A stretch of 56,965 bases of DNA from Carboxylicivirga sp. Lineage in GTDB: Bacteria > Bacteroidota > Bacteroidia > Bacteroidales > Marinilabiliaceae. Below the pieces are notes generated by a model that searched no databases, was not told the DNA's origin, and saw only the letters and a program-made list of their open reading frames with translations. Shown piece after piece: positions 50,591 through 56,965 of the stretch (position 1 is its first letter; each line of letters starts with the position of its first letter). The position numbers were made by a program, and so were the translations under genes. The stretch lies in the NCBI GenBank assembly GCA_025210475.1, contig JAOARW010000119.1, forward strand, positions 1 through 56,965, written 5' to 3'.

Positions 50591-52789
50591 ATGGCAATTA
50601 CAGACAAGGAGCGGACGGAGATAAAGAATGTGTACAGAACCTTATTGAAAGCATGTCGACCCATTATGGAAGAAGGAGATGTGCAGCAGATCAGGAAAGC
50701 ATTAAACTTGGTAAACCTCAGTGGGCAGGAGAATTTAAGAAATGAAGGTGGTGAACTTAAAATCATCGAATCGCTCGAAGTAGCTTTGGTTGTGGTAAAT
50801 GAGCTGGGCTTGAGTCGTGTGGCGGTAATTGGTGCTCTTTTATTTGACTCTGTCTTAAATGGTTCTGTTTCAACCGATGAAGTGGAAAAAGTGTTTGGTC
50901 ACCAGGTTGCCCTGATAACGCGTGGTTTGGTGCAGGTGGGTGAGCTTTACCGTAAGAATACCTCCATCCATAATGAGAATTTCCGTAAGCTCTTATTAAC
51001 TTTTGCCGAGGATGTGCGTGTGGTACTGTTAATTATTGCCAATCGCCTGCGCACAATGCGTCAGCTTGCTTTATATAAAGAAGAAGATCAGAAGCGAATA
51101 AGCGGTGAGGTGGCCTATCTTTATGCGCCGATGGCACATCGCCTCGGCTTGTATAACATCAAATCGGAGATGGAGGATTTGGTGATGAAGTTTACTAATC
51201 GTGAGATGTATTCTTTTATTGCCAAAAAACTGAATGAAACCAAGCGAGCCCGGGATAAATACATCAAAGAGTTTATCGAACCGCTTGAACAAGAGTTGAA
51301 AAAGCTGGGGCTTAAGTTTGATATAAAAGGACGTACCAAAACCATTCATTCCATTTATAATAAGATTAAAAAGCAAAATACCGAGTTTGAAAACGTATAT
51401 GATTTGTTTGCCATACGTGTGATTCTGGAGAGTGAGCTGGAGAAAGAAAAGGCGGAGTGTTGGCAGGTTTATTCGGTGGTAACGGATAAGTATCAGCCCA
51501 ACCCAAGTCGTTTGAGAGATTGGATCTCGGTTCCTAAATCCAATGGTTATGAATCATTGCATACCACTGTACTTGGCCCGCAAAATAAATGGGTTGAAGT
51601 TCAGATTCGAACCAACCGCATGAATGAAGTGGCCGAAAAGGGTTTGGCTGCTCACTGGAAATACAAAGGCCATAAAGGTGAGAAGGGCATGGACGAATGG
51701 TTGGCTAACGTGCGGGAAATACTTGAAAACCCAGAGCTTAATGCCGTTGACTTTATTGATGACTTTAAGCTTAACTTGTATGAAGAAGAGGTCTTTGTGT
51801 TCACACCGAAAGGGGATTTGCGCCGACTGAAAAAGGGGGCAACGGTGCTTGATTTTGCTTTCGAGATACATTCGGAAGTAGGAAAAAAGTGTGTGGGAGG
51901 AAGTGTCAATAACAAAAATGTTTCCATTAAATATGTTTTAAAGAATGGTGATCATGTAGATATTCAAACGGCTTCGAATCAGGAACCTAAAAAGGATTGG
52001 CTAAACATTGTTGTGACTTCTAAAGCCAAGTCGAAGTTAAAGCAGGCCTTGCGCGAGATAGAATACAAAGAAGCAGAAATTGGCCGGGAAATGTTGATCA
52101 GGCGATTAAAGAATTGGAAATTTGAGTTGAATGACCAGTTACTTAATCGATTGGTAAAAGCGTTCGGCTTTAAAACAGTTCAGGATTTTATGCGTGCTGT
52201 TGCCATCGATAAAATAGAAATGGCCCGCATTAAAGACTTTATCATTCAATCGGAAAAGAAAGAAGTTGATACACCGGAAATCGATAAGGAGCGTAGTGCG
52301 GAAAACTTTATCGCCGGATCGGATGAGTTGCCCGGCGATGATGTTTTAATGATCGATAAAAGTCTGACCAATGTAGATTACAAGCTGGCCAAATGTTGTA
52401 ATCCTATTTTTGGCGATGATATTTTTGGTTTTGTGGCATCCATGGGCGGTATTAAGATTCATCGTAAAAACTGTCCCAATGCTGTGGATATGCAAACAAA
52501 GTTTGGTTACCGAATTGTAAAAGCTCAATGGACAAGTGGCGACAGCACCAATTACCAGGCAACTTTAAAAGTAACCGGGGTGGATGACATTGGAATTGTA
52601 ACCAATATTTCCCAGGTGATTTCAAAAGAGATGAAAGTAAAGATTCGCTCTATGTCGATTGATTCGCATGAAGGCATGTTTGAAGGTACACTGACTGTTT
52701 TTGTAGACAATACCAATAGCCTAACCATGCTGATTAAAAAAATTAAAAATGTAAAGGGCGTTTATACCGTCTCCAGGGTGGGCGCTTAA
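50591..52789 (+). CDS. RelA/SpoT-family (p)ppGpp synthetase with degenerate hydrolase domain
   Basis: A 732-residue long RSH protein: N-terminal HD domain (about 20-200), synthetase (about 240-355), TGS (about 405-465), zinc-finger-type and ACT domains (about 600-732). The synthetase is intact (KGRTKTIHSIYNK, VYDLFAIRVI, RLRDWISVPKSNGYESLHTT, EVQIRTNRMNEVAEKGLAAH), with the RLRD motif at 307-310 of the basic RXKD type. The hydrolase is not: the catalytic HD of ALLHD is Phe85-Asp86 (GALLFDSVLNG), the following Glu-Asp is lost, and DRLHNMRT is NRLRTMRQ. It should therefore make but not degrade (p)ppGpp. Single gene with its own terminator. Confidence 0.9.
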   Translation: MAITDKERTEIKNVYRTLLKACRPIMEEGDVQQIRKALNLVNLSGQENLRNEGGELKIIESLEVALVVVNELGLSRVAVIGALLFDSVLNGSVSTDEVEKVFGHQVALITRGLVQVGELYRKNTSIHNENFRKLLLTFAEDVRVVLLIIANRLRTMRQLALYKEEDQKRISGEVAYLYAPMAHRLGLYNIKSEMEDLVMKFTNREMYSFIAKKLNETKRARDKYIKEFIEPLEQELKKLGLKFDIKGRTKTIHSIYNKIKKQNTEFENVYDLFAIRVILESELEKEKAECWQVYSVVTDKYQPNPSRLRDWISVPKSNGYESLHTTVLGPQNKWVEVQIRTNRMNEVAEKGLAAHWKYKGHKGEKGMDEWLANVREILENPELNAVDFIDDFKLNLYEEEVFVFTPKGDLRRLKKGATVLDFAFEIHSEVGKKCVGGSVNNKNVSIKYVLKNGDHVDIQTASNQEPKKDWLNIVVTSKAKSKLKQALREIEYKEAEIGREMLIRRLKNWKFELNDQLLNRLVKAFGFKTVQDFMRAVAIDKIEMARIKDFIIQSEKKEVDTPEIDKERSAENFIAGSDELPGDDVLMIDKSLTNVDYKLAKCCNPIFGDDIFGFVASMGGIKIHRKNCPNAVDMQTKFGYRIVKAQWTSGDSTNYQATLKVTGVDDIGIVTNISQVISKEMKVKIRSMSIDSHEGMFEGTLTVFVDNTNSLTMLIKKIKNVKGVYTVSRVGA

Positions 52790-52808
52790 AATCTAAAAGT
52801 TATAGAAT

Positions 52809-52857
52809 AGTCAGGAAATTGAATGTCGTTGGCATTTCCTGACTTTGCTATTTTTTT
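52809..52857 (+). terminator. Terminator of the RSH gene
   Basis: AGTCAGGAAAT (52809-52819) pairs with ATTTCCTGACT (52834-52844), followed by a T run at 52850-52857. Confidence 0.85.
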
Positions 52858-52985
52858 GATGTTTAGCAGTATTTCATCGCATACATCGTATAATAAGCCA
52901 AATAAAAAGCATATAATAGCTTGATTTTGTTGGTGATTTGAGTTAACTTTTTTTCAAATGAGTCTGACTTCTAAACACAATCACC

Positions 52986-54089
52986 ATGGAAGAAAAAATC
53001 ATCACTTTAGTCGTTTTATCCTTCGAGAAAGCGCATATTTTAAAAACCTTGCTCGAAGCTGAAGGTATTGAGTGTTTTCTTGAAAACACCAATCTGATCC
53101 AGGGAGCTGTTTCCACCGGAGTGAAAGTTAAACTGGTTGAGTCCTCGTTGGAGAAAGCCATGGAAGTGCTGGAGGGGATGATGCAAGATGAACTGGAACC
53201 TGTGCTGGTTGAAGATATACCTCCGCGAATTTTATTACCGGTTGATTTTTCGGAGTATTCACGAAAAGCAGCAGAGTTTGCCTTGGCCTGGGCCAATGAA
53301 CTGGAGGCTGAATTAACCGTGTTTCATACTTATTTCAATCCAATTATTAGTACCATGCCTTTTTCGGATACCTTTGCCTATGAGGTGAATACAGAAGAAA
53401 TGGTGCTGGAGCTGGAGGAAAAAGCGCGTGAGGGAATGGAAGAAATGAAAGGCTTCCTGAACAAGAAGAATGAAGTTTTTGAGAAACCCGTATCATTAAG
53501 GATGGAGCTGGTAAAAGGCATCGCCGAAGATGAAATTGTAAAATACAGCAAGGCCTACCGGCCATTGGTAATTATTATGGGAACCCGGGGTGCCGACCGA
53601 AAAGCAACAGATTTAATCGGAAGTGTTACTGCCGAGGTGATGGAATCGGCCAGGGTACCGGTATTGGCTATTCCCGAAGATTTTGAGTACAAAGGATTGG
53701 GTGGTTTAAAAAAGCTGCTTTATGCCACCGATTTTCAGGAAGCTGATTTTAAATCGCTCGAAAAGCTAGAACGTTTGGTACGTCCGTTAAAGATGATGGT
53801 TACCTGCGCTCACGTTAGTTCAAAGGAACATTCAAAATGGGATGAAATAAGAATGGCTGGTTTGAAAGAGCACATTCAGAAAAATTACGACAAAGAATTG
53901 GTTAATTGCGACTTAATTGAGCATGAAGACTTATTTGTTGGAGTTGAAGGCTATGTGCGCGATAATGAAATAAACATGCTTTCGTTTACCCGACGCAGAA
54001 GAAACCTGATTAGCCGCATTATTAACCCGAATCTGGCTAAAAAAATGCTGTTTCATTCCACGACACCTTTGTTAGTTTTTAATGATTAA
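52986..54089 (+). CDS. DUF2007-universal stress protein fusion
   Basis: A 367-residue cytosolic protein with three parts. Residues 1-70 are a DUF2007-like fold, a small signal-transducing-type domain (VVLSFEKAHILKTLLEAEGI, QGAVSTGVKVKLVESSLEKA). Residues 80-225 are a complete Usp domain (RILLPVDFSEYSRKAAEFAL at its start; ATP-loop type residues in MGTRGADRKATDLIGS and ARVPVLAIP). Residues 235-367 are a second, degenerate Usp domain (KLLYATDFQEADFKSLEKL, TRRRRNLISRIINP) without the glycine-rich loop. Tandem Usp proteins are common in this phylum, while the N-terminal DUF2007 is less so. Confidence 0.8.
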   Translation: MEEKIITLVVLSFEKAHILKTLLEAEGIECFLENTNLIQGAVSTGVKVKLVESSLEKAMEVLEGMMQDELEPVLVEDIPPRILLPVDFSEYSRKAAEFALAWANELEAELTVFHTYFNPIISTMPFSDTFAYEVNTEEMVLELEEKAREGMEEMKGFLNKKNEVFEKPVSLRMELVKGIAEDEIVKYSKAYRPLVIIMGTRGADRKATDLIGSVTAEVMESARVPVLAIPEDFEYKGLGGLKKLLYATDFQEADFKSLEKLERLVRPLKMMVTCAHVSSKEHSKWDEIRMAGLKEHIQKNYDKELVNCDLIEHEDLFVGVEGYVRDNEINMLSFTRRRRNLISRIINPNLAKKMLFHSTTPLLVFND

Positions 54090-54122
54090 TTTCTTATTTT
54101 TAGGCAAAACAATTGTCTGAAA

Positions 54123-55043
54123 GTGAGAACTGCCAAACGAAAATACATTAAAGCCGGCTATTGTTTAGCCGGCTTCATTATGGCCTGTATGCATGCTTTC
54201 GGACAGTATACGGTTAGTGGCGAAGTGTTGGATGTTGATTATCAATATGGTGATGTAAGTATTAGTTTAAGTAACGGGCCGAATGTCAAACATATTAAGA
54301 TCTCTAATACTGGTAAATTTATAACTTCTTTAGACTGGAATAAAATCTATACTTTCAGCTTTTATAAGCCTGGATATGTAAGCAAAATCATTGAGTTTTC
54401 CACCCATCTGCCAACAAATGTCCCGCGTAATGTGATTGAACCATACGACATGCAGGTTCGCTTGTTTAAAGTATTTGATGGAGTCGATACGGTATTTTTT
54501 AAGAATCCGGTGGCAAAAATACGATACGATAAAAACAAGAAACGTACAAATGGTGGATATGGCGATTTTGCACACGACGTAGATTATTCATTAAAAGTAA
54601 AATACCTTACTGAACAAATGAGGCAAAAGGGCACTCAAAAGAATAAAGAACGTGTGCATGTTGAGGAGATTAAAAAAACGAAAGTAAAAAGTGGAACTAC
54701 AGAACAGGTTCAGACGTCTAAAAATAAGCCCGCAAGTAATGTTTACTCAACCGTTGTTGTTGCAGAAGATAAAACAATACCTGAATTAAACGGAGTACCG
54801 GCCTTAAAGGCCATATATCCGAAAGGGGAGACGGTTGAGCAGTTTAATCTGGAAACCAGAGAGGTAACCCGCCATGTTTTTGTAATGGATGCCCAGCGCC
54901 GGGTATTTCTCTCGGTTAAGCATAACTGGGGAGGACATTATTATTTTATTGATGAGGCTGATATTGGTTTTCGTTGTATTTCCAAAGAAGTATACAATCA
55001 CGTAATAGCAAAATGTAGAACTAAAATAGAGAACAATAAATGA
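54123..55043 (+). CDS. Exported protein of unknown function, operon leader
   Basis: A 306-residue protein that I do not recognise. It begins with GTG 54123 and a signal peptide (about 10-27, CLAGFIMACMHAFGQ), continues with a beta-sandwich-like part (about 28-105: YTVSGEVLDVDYQYGDVSIS, KIYTFSFYKPGYVSKIIEF, similar to carboxypeptidase-like surface domains), a variable charged middle rich in Lys and Gln (about 150-205), and a C-terminal part with RRVFLSVKHNWGGHYYFIDE. It could be a periplasmic or outer-membrane anchored factor. The stop overlaps the ltaE start by 4 nt (ATGA), so it is the first gene of a tightly coupled operon. Confidence 0.6.
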   Translation: MRTAKRKYIKAGYCLAGFIMACMHAFGQYTVSGEVLDVDYQYGDVSISLSNGPNVKHIKISNTGKFITSLDWNKIYTFSFYKPGYVSKIIEFSTHLPTNVPRNVIEPYDMQVRLFKVFDGVDTVFFKNPVAKIRYDKNKKRTNGGYGDFAHDVDYSLKVKYLTEQMRQKGTQKNKERVHVEEIKKTKVKSGTTEQVQTSKNKPASNVYSTVVVAEDKTIPELNGVPALKAIYPKGETVEQFNLETREVTRHVFVMDAQRRVFLSVKHNWGGHYYFIDEADIGFRCISKEVYNHVIAKCRTKIENNK

Positions 55044-56071
55044 GTCATTTAAGGGGATTCGCGAGTGATAATAATGCAAGTGTTCATCCGGATATAATCA
55101 AAGCAATTACAAACGTAAACAATGGTCATGCGGTGGGCTATGGCGATGATATTGTAACAGATGAGGTGCAAAAGGTTTTTAAAAAGACTTTTGGGGAGGA
55201 AACAGAGACCTTTTTTGTATACAATGGAACGGGAGCCAATGTGATTGCCATTCAGGCACTGGCACGTTCTTTTAATGCGGTTGTCTGTGCACGAACCGCC
55301 CATATTAATGTAGATGAGTGCGGAGCGCCCGAAAAACTATCTGGTTGCAAGCTTTTACCAATCGAAACAGATAATGGCAAGATAACTGTTGATCAGATTA
55401 AAAAGTATATGCATGGTTTTGGTTTCGAGCATCATTCGCAACCAAAATTGATTTCCATTACTCAGGCTACTGAGCTGGGTACCATTTATTCAATTGAAGA
55501 GGTAAAAGCCATAGCCGATTATGTGCACAGTCTGGGATTATTATTGCACATGGATGGCGCACGCATTGCCAATGCAGCTGCAGCTTTAAACTGTTCATTG
55601 GCCGATATAACCTTTAAGGCGGGTGTGGATGTTTTATCATTTGGAGGCACCAAAAATGGTTTGATGTTTGGCGAAGCTGTGGTTTTTGCCAATTCTGATT
55701 TGGCTAGAGATGTTAAGTACATACGCAAGCAATCCACCCAATTACATTCTAAAATGCGTTTTATTTCAGCACAATTCAAAGCTTTGTTGGAGAGTGATTT
55801 GTGGTGTGTAAATGCCTCGCATGCAAATAGAATGGCTCGCTTATTGGCACAAAAAGTTAAAGATATTAAAGGTGTCAGACTAACCCAGGAAGTGGAATCC
55901 AATGGTGTGTTTGCCATATTGCCTCGGCACATTATTGAACCATTGCAACAAGAGTTTTTCTTTTATGTATGGGATGAAAATCAATCAGAGGTGCGTTGGA
56001 TGACATCCTTTGATACCACAGAGGAAGATATAGAGCGATTTACGGAAGTATTAAAAAAATTAATGGCCTAG
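55040..56071 (+). CDS. ltaE: Low-specificity L-threonine aldolase
   Basis: A 343-residue PLP enzyme of fold type I that splits threonine or allo-threonine to glycine and acetaldehyde. The PLP lysine is Lys205 in LSFGGTKNG, the Asp of the cofactor pocket is in LLHMDGARIANA (about 169-180), and GYGDDIVTDEVQ and FVYNGTGANVIA fit the family start. Length is normal. The start overlaps the upstream stop by 4 nt, and the next gene begins at the very next base after its stop, so it is part of a compact operon with the rhomboid protease. Confidence 0.93.
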   Translation: MSHLRGFASDNNASVHPDIIKAITNVNNGHAVGYGDDIVTDEVQKVFKKTFGEETETFFVYNGTGANVIAIQALARSFNAVVCARTAHINVDECGAPEKLSGCKLLPIETDNGKITVDQIKKYMHGFGFEHHSQPKLISITQATELGTIYSIEEVKAIADYVHSLGLLLHMDGARIANAAAALNCSLADITFKAGVDVLSFGGTKNGLMFGEAVVFANSDLARDVKYIRKQSTQLHSKMRFISAQFKALLESDLWCVNASHANRMARLLAQKVKDIKGVRLTQEVESNGVFAILPRHIIEPLQQEFFFYVWDENQSEVRWMTSFDTTEEDIERFTEVLKKLMA

Positions 56072-56731
56072 GTGACGAAGTTATCCGATATAGAATTACG
56101 TAAGATCAAAACAGCGTTGATTATACCAGTGTTTTTCCTTTTGGTGACTTTTTCTTTAAAGTTGGTGGAGACGCTCGAAGGATTTAGCTTTGTGGAATGG
56201 GGTATCCGGCCCTTATCCATCAATGGCTTGCCGGGTATTTTGTTAGCGCCTTTGGTGCATTCCGATTGGGAGCATTTTTTCGCCAATTCGGTTCCCTTAT
56301 TTGTGTTAGGCACTTCTTTGTTTTACTTCTATCGTGGTATAGCGGTGAAAGTTTTTCTGTTAATCTATGTTTTGACAGGCATCTGGGTTTGGTTGGGAGC
56401 CAGAGAGGCATGGCATATCGGGGCAAGTGGAGTGATTTACGGTTTGGCGGCCTACCTGATTGTGGGTGGTTTTATCCGAAATTATATACCATTAATGGCC
56501 ATTTCCCTGATGGTTATTTTCTTGTATGGCGGAATGATTTGGGGCATATTTCCTGTTAAATGGGATGTGCCTTATTCGTGGGAGTCACATTTGTGGGGAA
56601 CCATTGCCGGTGGTGTTTTGGCTGTTATTTATCGCAAAAAAGGACCACAAAAGCCGGTGCATGAATGGCCGGATGAAGTCGATGACGAATATCCTTACTG
56701 GGAAGTAGATCACAAGGAAACCGATAACTGA
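56072..56731 (+). CDS. Rhomboid-family intramembrane serine protease
   Basis: A 219-residue membrane protein with about six helices. The catalytic dyad is Ser119 in HIGASGVIYG and His173 in SHLWG. The oxyanion-side motif is HFFANSVPLFVLG with His68 and Asn72. The C-terminal tail is acidic (about 195-219, EWPDEVDDEYPYWEVD). It cleaves membrane proteins within the bilayer. The substrate is not known. The GTG start at 56072 directly follows the ltaE stop, with no gap. Confidence 0.88.
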   Translation: MTKLSDIELRKIKTALIIPVFFLLVTFSLKLVETLEGFSFVEWGIRPLSINGLPGILLAPLVHSDWEHFFANSVPLFVLGTSLFYFYRGIAVKVFLLIYVLTGIWVWLGAREAWHIGASGVIYGLAAYLIVGGFIRNYIPLMAISLMVIFLYGGMIWGIFPVKWDVPYSWESHLWGTIAGGVLAVIYRKKGPQKPVHEWPDEVDDEYPYWEVDHKETDN

Positions 56732-56732
56732 T

Positions 56733-56849
56733 ATGCGTTTATTTATAGCCATCGACTGCAGCCAACAAGTACTTTATTTCAAGGATTTACAAAAACAATT
56801 ACAAGCTTTAAGTGGCCGATTTGTGATCACACCAAAAAGTTGGGTCTGA
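56733..56849 (+). pseudogene. thpR: RNA 2',3'-cyclic phosphodiesterase (LigT-like), interrupted
   Basis: The first 38 codons show the LigT N-terminus MRLFIAIDCSQQVLYFKDLQ, then LQALSGRFVITPKSWV and a stop at 56847-56849. Normal proteins of this family are about 180-190 residues with two HxTL motifs. Neither is reached here, because the expected first motif would come just where the sequence changes to that of a mobile element. It starts one base after the rhomboid stop, so it was the last gene of the operon. Its loss should not affect upstream genes. Confidence 0.75.
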
Positions 56850-56965
56850 ATTAAAATGAAGCCATCTTTGTATCAATTATGAAGAATGACCTTAACACAG
56901 CTTTATTAGAGCTGATCCTGCCACAAGGGATATTAGATTACTTTGATATTGTAGATTTTAAACAA
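56842..56965 (+). mobile_element. Left end of an insertion sequence inserted in thpR
   Basis: Sequence after about 56842 has no link with thpR and leads within 37 nt to a transposase start. The element continues past the window. The exact boundary and target duplication cannot be seen from one side. Confidence 0.65.
56879..56965 (+). CDS. Transposase, N-terminal fragment (ISAon1-like family), partial
   Basis: The last 29 codons, MKNDLNTALLELILPQGILD followed by YFDIVDFKQ, read to the window edge without a stop. They resemble the N-terminal region of ISAon1-type transposases, small proteins of Bacteroidota insertion sequences. The recognition rests on a short stretch, so another related IS family is possible. 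Confidence 0.6.
   Translation, partial: MKNDLNTALLELILPQGILDYFDIVDFKQ

Noticed and set aside
1..56965. tRNA, rRNA and known riboswitches
   Set aside because: No cloverleaf-like sequence with a TTCGA-type arm, no rRNA and no recognised aptamer was found on reading both strands, although a covariance-model scan would be needed to be certain.

Overview
The window looks like one end-to-end contig from a Bacteroidota chromosome, probably a marine or sediment Marinilabiliales/Bacteroidales-type organism. The grounds are protein families typical of that phylum: type IX secretion sorting domains, an Oar-like TonB-dependent receptor, BACON-domain lipoproteins, an HU/DUF4469 protein, FHS-type sugar transporters and a PL6 alginate-lyase-type enzyme. 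Many genes also have the phylum's TAnnTTTG -7 promoter element a short distance upstream of their start codons. There is no rRNA, tRNA, CRISPR array or prophage that I can see. Both ends fall in disrupted genes: a 5'-truncated GH20 hexosaminidase at the left, and thpR cut by the start of a transposase-bearing element at the right. This is what contig breaks at multi-copy insertion sequences look like.

Layout. 1-7215 is accessory: the broken GH20 gene, a small membrane protein, an HU-like protein, a 23-bp tandem repeat array, three copies of a small hairpin repeat, and an AT-rich pair of secreted proteins (S74/T9SS protein and trypsin-like protease). 7287-19843 is mostly housekeeping: an AddA/RecB-like helicase-nuclease, a HigBA-type toxin-antitoxin pair, a TerB-like protein, an FHS transporter, ribH, a TPR membrane protein, recF-dciA, ndk, nrnA and two lipoproteins related to FKBP-type proteins. 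20131-27322 is a galactose locus: FHS transporter, ROK sugar kinase, a NUDIX-fold regulator with a degenerate catalytic box, then galT, galK and galM (galE is not here). 27436-33267 is a TetR regulator, a clean inverted repeat in the promoter region of an Oar-like TonB receptor, and a lipoprotein with BACON and OB folds. 33341-36800 is a PL6 lyase and a C69 peptidase on the minus strand. 37187-42105 has two zinc-ribbon membrane proteins and a 1142-residue protein I cannot assign. 42240-43642 is 1.4 kb of non-coding tandem repeats of two kinds. 43771-56849 returns to core functions: AsmA-like protein, a two-domain glycosyltransferase, rplS, a YtxH/holin-like envelope cluster, a RelA/SpoT synthetase with a dead hydrolase domain, a DUF2007-Usp fusion, and a tight operon ending in ltaE, a rhomboid protease and the broken thpR.

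How the parts work together. The galactose locus makes a coherent pathway: import, mutarotation (GalM), phosphorylation (GalK), uridylyl transfer (GalT) and a glucokinase-type ROK kinase, with the NUDIX regulator probably sensing the pathway state through two tandem 21-bp palindromes overlapping its own promoter. The TetR gene, the operator and the Oar/OB-fold pair make a second self-contained regulated surface-uptake unit. The most unusual non-coding structures are the 23-bp array (3300-3418), the roughly 42-bp array (42240-42677) and the 223-bp array (42679-43642).
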